The notes: generated by a model not told the origin, from the letters alone. 64,000 bases of DNA from Gluconacetobacter tumulicola (GCF_014174215.1 NZ_JABEQL010000003.1:62001-126000), one strand, 5' to 3'. Counted from the first letter of the stretch, positions 19,073 through 28,260 are shown. Translations and numbers: made by a program.

Positions 19073-19828
19073 ATGCAGGTCAACGATTCGATCCATTCGG
19101 GCGGCCCGTCCGTCGTTCCGGACGAAATCGCCCGCTTCAGCGCCCTGGCCGATCGCTGGTGGGACCCGTCCGGCCCGATGCGGCCCCTGCATGCCATGAA
19201 CGGCCTGCGCCTGGACTGGGCGAGGCGCCACCTGCCGGCACCGCGCGCCGGGGAATCCGCGCCCGTGACCCGCCTGCTGGATATCGGCTGCGGCGCCGGC
19301 CTGGCCAGCGAGGGGCTGGCCCGCATGGGCTATGACGTGCTGGGCCTGGACGCGTCCGAGGCCGCGATCGAGGCCGCGCGCGCCCATGTGCAGGCCCACC
19401 CGCTGCCGCCCGGCGCGGGCCGCCTCGCCTATCGCACCGGCAGCGCCGAGGAATTGCGGGCCGAAGGGGCACGCTTCGATGCGATCTCGGCACTCGAGGT
19501 GATCGAGCATGTCGCCGACCCCGCCGCCTTCCTGCGCCTGCTGGCCGACATGGTGGAACCAGGCGGCGTCATCATCGTCTCGACCCTCAACCGCACGCTG
19601 CGCTCGCTGGCAACGGCAAAGATCGGCGCGGAATACATCCTGCGCCTGTTACCCGTCGGCACCCATGAATGGCGGAAATTCATCACGCCGGCCGAACTCG
19701 GCACCTTCGCCGGCCAGGCCGGATTGCGGGTATCGGACATCGCCGGCATGACACCTGGCCTGACCGGCTGGCGCGAAAGCCGCGACCTGGGTGTCAACTA
19801 TATCGCCAGCCTGGCCGTGCCGGGATAA
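19073..19828 (+). CDS. ubiG: Ubiquinone biosynthesis O-methyltransferase UbiG
   Basis: A SAM-dependent methyltransferase that carries out both O-methylation steps of ubiquinone synthesis. The 251-residue protein has the UbiG N-terminal signature FSALADRWWDPSGPMRPLHAMN, the SAM motif LLDIGCGAGLASEGLARMG and ALEVIEHVADP, with the HEWRKFITPAEL segment near residue 200 that distinguishes UbiG from other methyltransferases. It starts at ATG 19073, is divergent from lysC as in many alphaproteobacteria and convergent with the lactonase-like gene 23 bases away. Confidence 0.95.
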   Translation: MQVNDSIHSGGPSVVPDEIARFSALADRWWDPSGPMRPLHAMNGLRLDWARRHLPAPRAGESAPVTRLLDIGCGAGLASEGLARMGYDVLGLDASEAAIEAARAHVQAHPLPPGAGRLAYRTGSAEELRAEGARFDAISALEVIEHVADPAAFLRLLADMVEPGGVIIVSTLNRTLRSLATAKIGAEYILRLLPVGTHEWRKFITPAELGTFAGQAGLRVSDIAGMTPGLTGWRESRDLGVNYIASLAVPG

Positions 19829-19851
19829 TATCCCGGCTCCGGCGCGTCCGG

Positions 19852-21081
19852 TTAAAGCTGGAGGAACGCGAAGGTGGTGGGGCTGCCGACGGCGGTGAAG
19901 TGCCAGGTGAAATCCAGCGCGCCGGTTTCGGGGTCGACACGGAACGACGTGACAGAATCGCTGCGCTGGTTGGCGCAGAACAGAAACGTGCCGGACGGGT
20001 CGAACATCATGGCCCGCCCGTAATCGGCATGCATCCAGACTTCGTCGACCAGGGTCAGCAATCCATCTGGGCCGACACGGAAGACGGCCAGGGAATCCCC
20101 TAACCTGTTCGACGCATAGATATACCGGCCGTTGGGTGACAGCAGGATTCCCGCCGCCAGCGTGCTGCCCTGGAAATAGGAGGTGACGGTGCTGACCCGC
20201 TGCTGCGGGGTGATCGTGCCGGTCGTGGGATCGAACGCGGCCACGACAATCTTGGAATCCTGTTCGCACAGGATGTACAGCGTCCGCCCATCGTGGCTGA
20301 AGGAGAAATGGCGCGGGGCCGATCCGGGCATCAGCGAGAGGAAAGGTTTCGCGGCGGGTTTGAGCTTGCCCGTCGCCAGATCCAGCGTCCAGACATAGAC
20401 CCGGTCCAGCCCGGCGTCGCAGGCCAGGACGAAATTCCCCGACTGGTCACTGGCCACCATATGCACATGCGGCCCGGAATGGTCGCTGACCGCGAAATTG
20501 CCCGGCGGATTGTCCTGTGCCCGTTCCGGCATGCGCGGGCCGGAATTCTGTACGATGTCCGTCGGTTCGCCCAAACTGCCATCCGGACGGATGGGCAGGA
20601 CGCCCACGCTGCCACCGACATAATTGGCCACCAGGACGTACTGCCCGGAATGATGGACGCTGAGATGGGCCGGCACCGCCCCGCCCGACGACACGACACT
20701 CAGCCGGGTCAGTTCGCCCGACAGCCGGTCGACCGCAAACGCGGTGACGCTGCCGTCATTCCTGCCGTTGAAATCGTCGATCTCGCTGAGCGCGTACAGG
20801 AAGCGATGGTCGGCGGACAGGGTAATGAAGGACGGGCTGGCAATATCCGTGAAGGTCGAAACCGGTGCCAGCGCGCCGGTCGTCGGGTTCATCTCGAAGA
20901 GCGCGATACCCTGCCCATTCCCCGCCCCTCCGGGCGGCGCATGTTTGTTGTAGCCGCCAATATAGCACAATGTCCGCGCCCGGGCCGGGATGGCGGCCCG
21001 GGCTGGCCACGATGCGGCAAGGGGAATGCCCGACGCGGCCAGCCCAGTCAGCAGGGCGCGTCGTGAGAGGAATGGGTTCAT
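19852..21081 (-). CDS. Exported lactonase-family beta-propeller protein
   Basis: A protein of about 409 residues of the YbhE/lactonase_7-bladed family, whose best-known member is a cytosolic 6-phosphogluconolactonase. Here a twin-arginine-like signal, FLSRRALLTGLAASGIPLAASWPARA, indicates export. Repeated blades are visible, such as FITLSADHRFLYALSE, AHLSVHHSGQYVLVANYVGGSV, PRHFSFSHDGRTLYILCE and ILLSPNGRYIYASNRLGDS. Periplasmic sugar-lactone hydrolysis would suit a bacterium that oxidises sugars in the periplasm, but that is inference; related proteins can be scaffolds. An upstream GTG at 21090 is an alternative start. It is followed by convergent ubiG. Confidence 0.82.
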   Translation of the reverse strand: MNPFLSRRALLTGLAASGIPLAASWPARAAIPARARTLCYIGGYNKHAPPGGAGNGQGIALFEMNPTTGALAPVSTFTDIASPSFITLSADHRFLYALSEIDDFNGRNDGSVTAFAVDRLSGELTRLSVVSSGGAVPAHLSVHHSGQYVLVANYVGGSVGVLPIRPDGSLGEPTDIVQNSGPRMPERAQDNPPGNFAVSDHSGPHVHMVASDQSGNFVLACDAGLDRVYVWTLDLATGKLKPAAKPFLSLMPGSAPRHFSFSHDGRTLYILCEQDSKIVVAAFDPTTGTITPQQRVSTVTSYFQGSTLAAGILLSPNGRYIYASNRLGDSLAVFRVGPDGLLTLVDEVWMHADYGRAMMFDPSGTFLFCANQRSDSVTSFRVDPETGALDFTWHFTAVGSPTTFAFLQL

Positions 21082-21114
21082 GTCGCTCACGAATTCAGTT
21101 GAGAAAGAGGCGGC

Positions 21115-21477
21115 TCACGGCATCTGGCAGCGCGCTCCGATCGTGCCGCCATAGCGTGCCCAGGTGTGGGTTTCGCCAAACAGAGGAATGCCCACATAGC
21201 CCCTGAGTTTCAGCACACCATCGCGCGGCGACCAGATCTGCGCCTGGTAGACCTTCCCGCTATCGGGATCGAGGATATGCCCGTTCCAGCGTCCGGCATC
21301 GTCCGAATCGGGAACGAATCCGGTCAGCATCAGCAGGCCGCATTCCGATGTCCCGTCCTTGGCCTTCGGAATCTCGCCCGTATAACGCATGCCAACCAGC
21401 CGGCCGCACAGTTCGCCACCACAGGGCTTGATCTCGAAGACGCCGTCATGCTCCCGCGTTTCCCATTGCCCCAGCAC
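21115..21477 (-). CDS. DUF2147 domain protein, 5' end disrupted
   Basis: The frame encodes the DUF2147 domain: LGQWETREHDGVFEIKPCGGELCGRLVGM, then VYQAQIWSPRDGVLKLRGYVGIPLFGETHTWAR. Family members are small exported proteins with a lipocalin-like fold and no settled function. A normal gene would begin with a signal peptide, and one is visible upstream in another frame: ATG 21730 gives MIPFPQGRRHGLRLLAALGGLALLAS. Between the two lies a 150-base G/C homopolymer stretch (21490-21640) that breaks the frame. The intact gene probably spans 21115-21730, and either a sequencing or assembly error or real decay has damaged it. Confidence 0.7.
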   Translation of the reverse strand: MLGQWETREHDGVFEIKPCGGELCGRLVGMRYTGEIPKAKDGTSECGLLMLTGFVPDSDDAGRWNGHILDPDSGKVYQAQIWSPRDGVLKLRGYVGIPLFGETHTWARYGGTIGARCQMP

Positions 21478-21493
21478 GGGCGACGCGTCGCGC

Positions 21494-21636
21494 GGGGGGG
21501 GGGCCCCCCCCCCCCCCCCCCGCCCCCCCGGCCCCCCCCCCCGGGGGGTTTACCGCCACGCGGCCGCCCGGCCCCCGGGGTCCCCGGCCCCCCCCCGGGG
21601 GCGCCGCGGCGGGCGGGGGGCACCCCCCCCCCCCCC
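21494..21636. other. Anomalous G/C homopolymer tract
   Basis: This segment contains about ten Gs (21494-21503) followed by eighteen Cs (21504-21521), then eleven Cs, six Gs, nine Cs and fourteen Cs with short interruptions. Nothing else in 64 kb resembles it. It falls exactly where a signal peptide should join the DUF2147 domain and destroys the frame. The likeliest reading is low-quality base calling or an assembly join; a real hypermutable tract is the alternative. Confidence 0.85.
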
Positions 21637-21812
21637 GCGACGGCCACGGATTCGACGCCAGAAGGGCCAGCCCCCCCAGGGCCGCCAACAGCCGCAATCC
21701 ATGACGCCGCCCTTGCGGGAATGGGATCATGCCAGCCCATCGGCTTGTTCTGTCGTGCATGCGTTCCACCTTGCTTCCGGCCCCCGGCTCCGGTCCCCGT
21801 CCCTGCGTGCGA

Positions 21813-22253
21813 TCAGCCGTCGGCACGCGGAACCCATGGTATGGCCATGATCTCGACTCCCTCATCGGCCAGGCGATCGCACTCTTCTTCCGATGCCTGC
21901 CCGTAGATGCCGCGCTGCTCGGCATCCCCGTGATGGATCTTCAACGCTTCGTCGGCGAATTTATCGCCGACATTCTCGCATCGTTCCTCGACATATTGTC
22001 TCAGGCGCTGCATCGCGGCCATCATCGTGGCGGGAACGGCCGCCCCTGCCTCGGGGCGCGGCCGCTCCGCCTCCGGCACGCGGGCCGGCGCGGTCCGCAC
22101 GGCCGGTGCCATCGGGGCACGCACGACATCGGACGTGCCGCATTGCGGACAGGACAGAAGGTTCCGGCGCGCCTGATCGTCGAACGCGGCACTGCCGGGA
22201 AACCAGCCTTCGAATTCATGCCCCACGTCGCACCGCAGCTGATAGCAGATCAC
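21813..22253 (-). CDS. DUF1178 family protein
   Basis: A 146-residue soluble protein with the DUF1178 signature. It starts MICYQLRCDVGHEFEGWFPGSAAFDDQ, has a CPQCG knuckle near residue 36 that with the early cysteine could bind zinc, and a conserved helical block VEERCENVGDKFADEALKIHHGDAEQRGIYGQAS. The family is widespread in alpha- and betaproteobacteria and has no known function. Its place between grxC/comF and ubiG is conserved in alphaproteobacteria. Here it is 19 bases after grxC in an apparent comF-grxC-DUF1178 operon. Confidence 0.88.
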   Translation of the reverse strand: MICYQLRCDVGHEFEGWFPGSAAFDDQARRNLLSCPQCGTSDVVRAPMAPAVRTAPARVPEAERPRPEAGAAVPATMMAAMQRLRQYVEERCENVGDKFADEALKIHHGDAEQRGIYGQASEEECDRLADEGVEIMAIPWVPRADG

Positions 22254-22272
22254 GCCGCCCCCCGATGCCCCG

Positions 22273-22533
22273 TCAGGCCGCCCGCAGCAGCGGATCGAGT
22301 TCGCCCCGCTGTTCCAGCGCCATCAAATCGTCGCAGCCGCCGATATGCTGCCCGTTGATGAAGATCTGCGGCACGGTTGTCCGGCCGCCAGACCGCTCCC
22401 TGGCCTCCAGCCGCTCGGGCGTGCCGTGCAGGGCCCGGATTTCGGTGAAATGCGCACCCTTCTGCTGCAGCAGGCGCACGGCACGAACGCAATAGGGGCA
22501 GCCTGGCTGGGTATAGACTTCGATGCTGGACAT
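22273..22533 (-). CDS. grxC: Glutaredoxin 3
   Basis: An 86-residue dithiol glutaredoxin that reduces disulphides with glutathione. The active site CPYC lies in EVYTQPGCPYCVRAV at residues 11-14, and the glutathione-binding TVPQIFINGQHIGGCDDL is near residue 55, both typical of GrxC. The ATG at 22533 gives the standard short N-terminus MSSIEVY, although the frame is open further upstream. It is downstream of comF and 19 bases upstream of DUF1178. A glutathione reductase gene lies at the far end of the window. Confidence 0.95.
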   Translation of the reverse strand: MSSIEVYTQPGCPYCVRAVRLLQQKGAHFTEIRALHGTPERLEARERSGGRTTVPQIFINGQHIGGCDDLMALEQRGELDPLLRAA

Positions 22534-22602
22534 TCCGATCCTCGGACAAGGAAAGTAACCGATTTTGAAGACATAGCGCATTTGTGCCCCGGCACTATAC
22601 CG

Positions 22603-23436
22603 TTACCCGACAGATGCCCTCCAACCATTCGCGTCGACCCGCGCCGGGTCCGGCGCGCGGGCGGCGACCAGCACGTCCACCGATGCCGCGCCGGCCGCCA
22701 GCACGGCCCGCGCACAGGCGCCCAATGTCGCCCCCGTCGTCATCACGTCATCGATCAGGACGATCCGCCGGCCGGCAAGACGATCCCGGCGCGACGGCCG
22801 CGCGGCAATCGCCCCCCGCACTATCTCCTGGCGCGCGCCCGCTCCCAGCCGCGCCAGCGCCGGCGTCTTTCGCACGCGAACCAGCGCATCCGGCAGCACC
22901 GGCAGGTGCGCGATCCGGCCGATCGCCGCCGCCAGCAGCCCGGCCTGGTTGTAGCGGCGGCGGAACAGTCGGCCCCTGTGCAGCGGCACCGGCACCAGCA
23001 GATCGGCCTCACCCAGCAGGTCGCGACCAGCACGCACCATATGCCGCGCCAGCAAGGGGGCCAGGTCCGTGCGATCGGCGTATTTCAAGCGCAGGATCAG
23101 GGGGCGCGACCACTCGTCATAGCTCAGCGCCGCCCGGCCCGATCGCCACGGCGGAGGCGTATCGAGGCACGGGGCACAGACGCGGCCCGCGCCACCGGGG
23201 GCCGATGCCGCGAAGGGCTGGCCGCACCGCGCGCAGCATGGGTCGGCAATGAAGCGCATCGAGCTGAAGCAGTCCGGGCACAACAGGCCAGCGCGGTCGA
23301 CCGGCTGGTGACAGGCCGGACAGTCGGGTGGCAGGAGAAGGTCGAGCACACGCCCGGCCATGCGTCGTGGCAAGCCGCCTGCCTCGCCCCGTCCTGATCG
23401 GGTTTCCCCCGCATCGCCTATCGTGCCAACCATCAC
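22603..23436 (-). CDS. ComF family phosphoribosyltransferase-like protein
   Basis: A 277-residue ComF-family protein. An N-terminal zinc-finger-like part holds CPACH, CPDC, CARCGQP and CAPC pairs (about residues 40-95). It is followed by a type I phosphoribosyltransferase domain with the PRPP loop IVLIDDVMTTGATLGAC near residue 225 and VPVPLHRGRLFRRRYNQA near 145. ComF helps single-stranded DNA uptake in naturally competent bacteria, but homologues occur widely and the role here is unproven. The start is uncertain: 23436, or ATG 23361 (MAGRVLDLLLPPD), which is closer to the family start. It is divergent from a methyltransferase gene. Confidence 0.85.
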   Translation of the reverse strand: MMVGTIGDAGETRSGRGEAGGLPRRMAGRVLDLLLPPDCPACHQPVDRAGLLCPDCFSSMRFIADPCCARCGQPFAASAPGGAGRVCAPCLDTPPPWRSGRAALSYDEWSRPLILRLKYADRTDLAPLLARHMVRAGRDLLGEADLLVPVPLHRGRLFRRRYNQAGLLAAAIGRIAHLPVLPDALVRVRKTPALARLGAGARQEIVRGAIAARPSRRDRLAGRRIVLIDDVMTTGATLGACARAVLAAGAASVDVLVAARAPDPARVDANGWRASVG

Positions 23437-23474
23437 GCAAAGGTGCCATTGGCATCACCGATCCGGAAGGGCAC

Positions 23475-24347
23475 ATGCACCCCATGAACGATCCCGTGAT
23501 TTTCGACCGTGCCGCCGTGCGCCGTCACCGCGATCGCGCCGCCCCGCTGGTGCACAGGGTGGCCCCCGTCCTGCAGGAAGTCGCGGACAGGCTGCTGGAC
23601 CGGCTGGATGACACGACCTACCGCTTCAGCGCGGCGCTGGATATCGGCGGCCGTGGTGTGGTGGGGCCTCAACTGCGCGCACGTGGGATCGACAGCGTCG
23701 TGTCGTGCGACCTCTCCCCGAAGATGGCACAGGTGAACGGCGGAACGGTCCTGTGCGCGGACGAGGAATGGCTGCCCTTCGGCCCCGGTACCTTCGACCT
23801 GGTCGTCGCCAACCTATCCCTGCATTGGGTCAACGACCTGCCCGGCGCGCTGGCGCAGATCCGCCATGCGCTGAAGCCCGACGGGCTGTTCCTGGCCAGC
23901 ATCCCCGTCCTGCCGACCCTGGCAGAACTGCGCCGCGCCCTGACCGAGGCCGAATGCGCGCTGACCGGCGGCGCCGCACCAAGGGTCTCCCCTTTCCCGG
24001 ACCTGAGGGACTGCGCATCCCTGCTGCAGCGCGCGGGTTTCGCCCTGCCGGTCGCGGATGTGGAGACGCTGACCCTGGCCTATCGCTCATCCATGGCCCT
24101 GCTGTGCGACCTGCGTGCGGCTGGCGAGACCAATGCCCTGAGACTGCGCAGCCGGCAGAGTCCGCGCCCCGAACTGTTTCCCGCCGCCCTCGCCAGCCTG
24201 ACGCCGGAGGCCGACGATGCGCATCTGTCCGTCCCGCTGCGCGTGGCAATCATGACCGGCTGGGCCCCGGCAGACAGCCAACCCCAGCCCCTGCAGCCCG
24301 GCGCCTTTTCGATATCGCTTGAGGATGCGATAAAGAAAATTGAATAA
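23475..24347 (+). CDS. BioC/NDUFAF5-like SAM-dependent methyltransferase
   Basis: A 290-residue class I methyltransferase. The SAM-binding region is LDIGGRGVVGPQLRARGI, then DLSPKMA and the motif FDLVVANLSLHWVNDLPGALAQI, which closely matches the BioC/NDUFAF5 subgroup. In eukaryotes NDUFAF5 modifies a complex I subunit; the bacterial relatives next to comF are mostly uncharacterised. Since a complete BioC domain exists in the bioC-bioD fusion, a biotin role here is less likely. ATG 23475 follows GGAAGG closely; ATG 23484 is the alternative start. It is divergent from comF and convergent with moaA across a terminator. Confidence 0.82.
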   Translation: MHPMNDPVIFDRAAVRRHRDRAAPLVHRVAPVLQEVADRLLDRLDDTTYRFSAALDIGGRGVVGPQLRARGIDSVVSCDLSPKMAQVNGGTVLCADEEWLPFGPGTFDLVVANLSLHWVNDLPGALAQIRHALKPDGLFLASIPVLPTLAELRRALTEAECALTGGAAPRVSPFPDLRDCASLLQRAGFALPVADVETLTLAYRSSMALLCDLRAAGETNALRLRSRQSPRPELFPAALASLTPEADDAHLSVPLRVAIMTGWAPADSQPQPLQPGAFSISLEDAIKKIE

Positions 24348-24375
24348 TCAATTGAATATAAAAAAATAACTGAAG

Positions 24376-24401
24376 CCGATTGGAGGCACGTCTCCAATCG
24401 G
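24376..24401. terminator. Terminator between convergent methyltransferase and moaA
   Basis: CCGATTGGAG (24376-24385) and CTCCAATCGG (24392-24401) form a perfect 10-bp stem with a 6-base loop directly after the moaA stop. On the minus strand a TTATTTTTTTAT run follows after seven bases, so it should terminate moaA. Confidence 0.8.
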
Positions 24402-24402
24402 A

Positions 24403-25419
24403 CTAACCGCCGGTCACGCTCATATGCCGGCGTATGGCGGCAGGGTCGTCCACCCGCCGTCCGATGACGAAATCATGCCCCTTCGGCTTGCGCAGGATGG
24501 CCGACTGCACCAGGCGCAGCAGGTCGGCATCACTGGCCCCGTCCCGCAGGGGCTGCCGCAGGTCCGTTGCCCCTTCGTTCCCCAGGCACGGATAAAGTTG
24601 CCCGGTGCAGGACAGCCGCACGCGGTTGCAGCTTTCACAGAAATTATGGGTCATCGGGGTGATCAGCCCCAACCTGCGCCCGGTCTCCCGCACCCGCAGG
24701 TAGCGCGCCGGCCCTCCTGTACGCTCAGACAGCGGCTCCAGCGTCCAGCGCCGCGAAAGGTCGGCGCGCACGCTCGACAACGGCAGGTACCGATCGGACC
24801 GGTCTTCGCCCGTCTCGCCCATCGGCATGGTCTCGATCAGGCACAGGTCGGCGCCGATTTCGCCGCACCATGCCAACAGCGTGTCGAATTCGTCGTCATT
24901 CACCCCGGCCATCGCCACCGTATTGATGCGGATCGCCAGCCCGGCCGCCCGCGCCGCCCGGACACCCGCCAGGGTCTGATCGAGATTGCCGCGCCGGGTT
25001 ATGCGATGAAATTTTTCAGAATCAAGCGAATCCAGGCTGATATTGACACGCCGTACCCCCGACCGGGCCAGCATGTCGGCATGCTCCGCCAGCCGCGACC
25101 CGTTGGTCGTTACGGTCAGTTCGTCCAGATGGCCGTCCCCGCCCGTCCGGTTCAGCCATTGCCCCATCGTCTGGAAAAAACTGCCGATATCCCGCCGCAC
25201 CAGCGGCTCGCCCCCGGTGACGCGCAGCCGCGTCACGCCACTGCGGATAAAGGCCGCACAGAGCCGCTCCAGTTCCGCATAGGTCAGGATTTCGGCCTTG
25301 GGCAGAAACGACATGGTTTCCGCCATGCAGTACACGCAGCGCATGTCGCACCGGTCGGTGACGGAAACCCGCAGATAAGTGACAGTCCGGCCGAGGGAAT
25401 CGAGGAACGGCGTACCCAT
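24403..25419 (-). CDS. moaA: GTP 3',8-cyclase MoaA
   Basis: A radical SAM enzyme that converts GTP to 3',8-cyclo-7,8-dihydro-GTP, the first step of molybdopterin synthesis. The 338-residue protein has the N-terminal cluster motif CDMRCVYC near residue 24, [10 protein letters not shown] near 70, and the C-terminal second-cluster motif [14 protein letters not shown] near 260. It ends with the GG tail that MoaA needs for activity. ATG 25419 follows an AAGGG site; GTG 25425 is an alternative. It lies ten bases downstream of the DUF3553 gene on the same strand. Confidence 0.96.
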   Translation of the reverse strand: MGTPFLDSLGRTVTYLRVSVTDRCDMRCVYCMAETMSFLPKAEILTYAELERLCAAFIRSGVTRLRVTGGEPLVRRDIGSFFQTMGQWLNRTGGDGHLDELTVTTNGSRLAEHADMLARSGVRRVNISLDSLDSEKFHRITRRGNLDQTLAGVRAARAAGLAIRINTVAMAGVNDDEFDTLLAWCGEIGADLCLIETMPMGETGEDRSDRYLPLSSVRADLSRRWTLEPLSERTGGPARYLRVRETGRRLGLITPMTHNFCESCNRVRLSCTGQLYPCLGNEGATDLRQPLRDGASDADLLRLVQSAILRKPKGHDFVIGRRVDDPAAIRRHMSVTGG

Positions 25420-25428
25420 GCCCACCCT

Positions 25429-25614
25429 TCAGGAAATGACCGTCAGCATGACGACCGACGCATCGATCAGCACCTTGCCCTGATCCTCGAAATTGACCGT
25501 AACCCGATGGGCAATGGCCGACTGCACCTGGCCCACTCCCCATTCCGGATGATCGGGATGACGAACGAACTGCCCCGGCTCCAGGAACGAACGAAAAGGC
25601 AGCGCATCGGTCAC
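25429..25614 (-). CDS. DUF3553 small protein
   Basis: A 61-residue protein with the DUF3553 core FLEPGQFVRHPDHPEWGVGQVQSAIAHRVTVNFEDQGK, resembling the small SH3-like beta folds found at the ends of UvrD/Mfd-type helicases. Function is unknown. The start is a GTG at 25614 after a GGAGGC-like site. It is directly upstream of moaA, and in many alphaproteobacteria the same pair occurs together. Confidence 0.8.
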   Translation of the reverse strand: MTDALPFRSFLEPGQFVRHPDHPEWGVGQVQSAIAHRVTVNFEDQGKVLIDASVVMLTVIS

Positions 25615-25696
25615 GCGACATAAGCCTCCGGAAACCGGCTACCAGGCAGGTTACCAGCCTGCGCCGAGATATTCAAAGGCCGGAGACCCGTCCCAC

Positions 25697-27103
25697 TCAG
25701 TGTCCTTCGCCAGCGAAATCGGGCGCCGCCACGCCTGCGCGTTCCAGTTGCGCGGTCAGGGCCGCCTTCAGTCGTTCCAGCCCCTCCTGGGTTGCGCTTT
25801 CCGCCCGTGCCACCAGCATGGCCTGGGTGTTGGAGGCCCGCAGCAGCCACCATCCATCCGCGCTGTTCACCCGCACGCCGTCAATCGTCGACATGTCGGC
25901 GCCCTCTTCAGCCAACCGCGCTGCAACATCCTCGATCACCAGGAATTTGCGCGCATCGGGACAGTCGAAGCGCAGTTCAGGCGTGCTGACCATCCTGGGC
26001 AGAGCCTCGCGCGCCGCAGACAGCGTCGTTTCCATCCGGGCCAACATCCCCAGCACGCGAACCGCCGCATACAGCGCGTCGTCAAACCCGAACCATCTGT
26101 CGGCAAAGAAGAAATGACCCGACATCTCGCCGGCCAGAGGCGCGCCGGTTTCCACCATCCTGGACTTGATGGGCGAATGGCCGCTGCGCCACATCAGCGG
26201 CTGCCCACCCGCCATGCCCACCTCGCCGAACAGAACCTGACTGGCCTTTACATCGGCAATGACCGTGCTGCCCGGCCGGGCACGCAGCACATCGCGCGCC
26301 AGAAGCACCAGAAGCTGGTCACTCCACAGGATCTCGCCCCTGTCGTCCACCACGCCGATCCGGTCGGCATCGCCATCAAAGGCAATGCCGATATCGGCAC
26401 CCGTATCGCGCACGGTGGCGATCAATTGGGCAAGGTTCCGCGGAATGGTCGGGTCCGGATGATGGGCTGGAAAGCGGCCGTCGATCGCTCCGTTCAGGAT
26501 CGTATGCTCACCGGGGATCTGCCGCACCAGTTTCGCCAGGACCTCGCCGGCGGCGCCATTGCCATTGTCCCAGACGATCTTCAGCCGGCGCGCGCCGCCA
26601 TCCCAGTCCTGTGCGAGACGCGCGACATAGGCCTGTCGGATATCGACATCCCGCACGCTGCCAGCACGCTCGGGCACCACGTCACCACGTGCCGCGAGAT
26701 CCCCCAGCTCCCTGATGCGCGGGCCGAAGAAAGGCTGGCCCGCCAGTATCATCTTGAACCCGTTATGATCGGGCGGATTATGGCTGCCGGTCACCATGAT
26801 CGCGCCGTCAGCGTCCAGGACGGTCGACGCGAAATACAGCATCGGCGTCGGCCCGAGACCGACGCGCAGCACTTCAACACCCGAGGCGACAGCCCCGCCG
26901 ACCAGGGCTGCCTCCAGTTCGGGAGAGGATAGCCGGCCATCATAGCCGACCGCGACCGTCCGCCCGCCCCCGCGTGCCACCATGCTGCCGAACGTCCGTC
27001 CGATCGCATAGGCATCACGCGGATGCAGGGTCTTTCCGACGATTCCCCTGATATCGTATTCGCGCAGGCTCGTGGAATCGAAGCCATGCGCGAACGCCAC
27101 CAT
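25697..27103 (-). CDS. Phosphomannomutase/phosphoglucomutase
   Basis: An alpha-D-phosphohexomutase that interconverts hexose 6-phosphate and hexose 1-phosphate, supplying GDP-mannose or UDP-glucose precursors for polysaccharides. The 468-residue protein has the phosphoserine loop MVTGSHNPPDHNGFK near residue 104, the metal-binding DGDADRIGV near 243, the sugar-specificity loop GEMSGHFFF near 325 and RASNTQAMLVARAES at the phosphate-binding C-terminus. This pattern fits the bifunctional PMM/PGM (AlgC-like) type. ATG 27103 overlaps the galU stop (TGATG); a GTG three bases upstream is possible. Coupling to galU suits UDP-glucose supply for cellulose or other exopolysaccharide. Confidence 0.92.
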   Translation of the reverse strand: MVAFAHGFDSTSLREYDIRGIVGKTLHPRDAYAIGRTFGSMVARGGGRTVAVGYDGRLSSPELEAALVGGAVASGVEVLRVGLGPTPMLYFASTVLDADGAIMVTGSHNPPDHNGFKMILAGQPFFGPRIRELGDLAARGDVVPERAGSVRDVDIRQAYVARLAQDWDGGARRLKIVWDNGNGAAGEVLAKLVRQIPGEHTILNGAIDGRFPAHHPDPTIPRNLAQLIATVRDTGADIGIAFDGDADRIGVVDDRGEILWSDQLLVLLARDVLRARPGSTVIADVKASQVLFGEVGMAGGQPLMWRSGHSPIKSRMVETGAPLAGEMSGHFFFADRWFGFDDALYAAVRVLGMLARMETTLSAAREALPRMVSTPELRFDCPDARKFLVIEDVAARLAEEGADMSTIDGVRVNSADGWWLLRASNTQAMLVARAESATQEGLERLKAALTAQLERAGVAAPDFAGEGH

Positions 27104-27978
27104 CACGCGCCGGTATAGTTCTTCAGGAACGCACGCACCGAATCGCCCAGATCGGGCCGATCGATCGACATGGCGATCTGCGCCTCCAGGTAACCCAGCT
27201 TGTTGCCGCAGTCGAAACGCTGCCCCTCATAGCGCAGGCCATGGAAGGGAACATGCCCGATCACCTTGGCCATCGCATCGGTCAACTGCACTTCGCCGCC
27301 CGCGCCACGCTCCAGCTTGGCCAGATGCGTCATGACGTCGGCCGTCAGGACATAGCGCCCGATGATCGAAAGGTTGGACGGCGCTTCCTCGGGTTTGGGC
27401 TTCTCGACCAGTCCCGTCACCTCGACGATGCGGCCATCATCCTTGCCCGTCTTCAGGATACCATAGCGGCTGGTATGCTCGCGCGGCACTTCGGTCACCG
27501 CGACGACGTTGCCGCCGGTCTGGTTATAGGCATCCACCAGTTGCTTCAGGCAGGGCACGTTGCTCTTGACCAGATCGTCGGGCAGCAGAATCGCAAACGG
27601 GTCGTCACCGATAAAGCTGCGCGCACACCAGATCGCATGACCCAGGCCCAGCGGCTCCTGCTGGCGAACGGCAATCAGCGCGCCGGCGTCGATGCTGCTG
27701 GGCGCCAGCGCGTCCAGCGCTTCCTGCTTGTTGCGTTCGCGCAGCGTCGTTTCCAGCTCGAAAGCGACGTCGAAATAATCGATCAGCGAATCCTTGCCCC
27801 GGCCGGTAATCAGGCAGAATTCCTCGATACCGGCGGCGCGGGCCTCGTCGATGGCATACTGGATCAGCGGCTTGTCGACGACCGTCAGCATTTCCTTGGG
27901 CATGGCCTTGGTCGCCGGGAGGAAACGGGTGCCGAGACCGGCGACCGGAAGCACGGCTTTTCGCAAGGGTTTGATCAC
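27103..27978 (-). CDS. galU: UTP-glucose-1-phosphate uridylyltransferase
   Basis: Makes UDP-glucose from glucose 1-phosphate and UTP. The protein of about 291 residues has the nucleotide-binding motif AVLPVAGLGTRFLPATKAMPKE at the N-terminus, LTVVDKPLIQYAIDEA, and FAILLPDDLV near residue 125. The frame is open to 28029, but GTG 27978 gives IKPLRKAVLPVAGLG, the standard GalU start, behind an AAGGTAA site, so it is preferred. It is followed with overlap by the phosphohexomutase gene; together they turn glucose 6-phosphate into UDP-glucose. Confidence 0.95.
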   Translation of the reverse strand: MIKPLRKAVLPVAGLGTRFLPATKAMPKEMLTVVDKPLIQYAIDEARAAGIEEFCLITGRGKDSLIDYFDVAFELETTLRERNKQEALDALAPSSIDAGALIAVRQQEPLGLGHAIWCARSFIGDDPFAILLPDDLVKSNVPCLKQLVDAYNQTGGNVVAVTEVPREHTSRYGILKTGKDDGRIVEVTGLVEKPKPEEAPSNLSIIGRYVLTADVMTHLAKLERGAGGEVQLTDAMAKVIGHVPFHGLRYEGQRFDCGNKLGYLEAQIAMSIDRPDLGDSVRAFLKNYTGA

Positions 27979-28260
27979 AAGCGTTACCTTCGATCCATCG
28001 TTGACATTCAGAGCGCTCGAACGCGTCACGAACGGTCGCGGCGCGTTAAAACAACGACCGTGCTCGCATTTCGTTCTAACCTATAAACGGAAAAAAAAGA
28101 CTTAAGCGAGGCAAAATAAGATGATGGGCTAGAAGGATGGTCCTCCCAGGCTTCTTCGGCCGGCCATCATGCCGCGTGAGATCGCCGTTAAAATGGCACA
28201 CGCCACCGGGCCACCGACAGGGTGGAGCAGCATTCCGTTTGTTTTGATTTCGGCTGAGAG

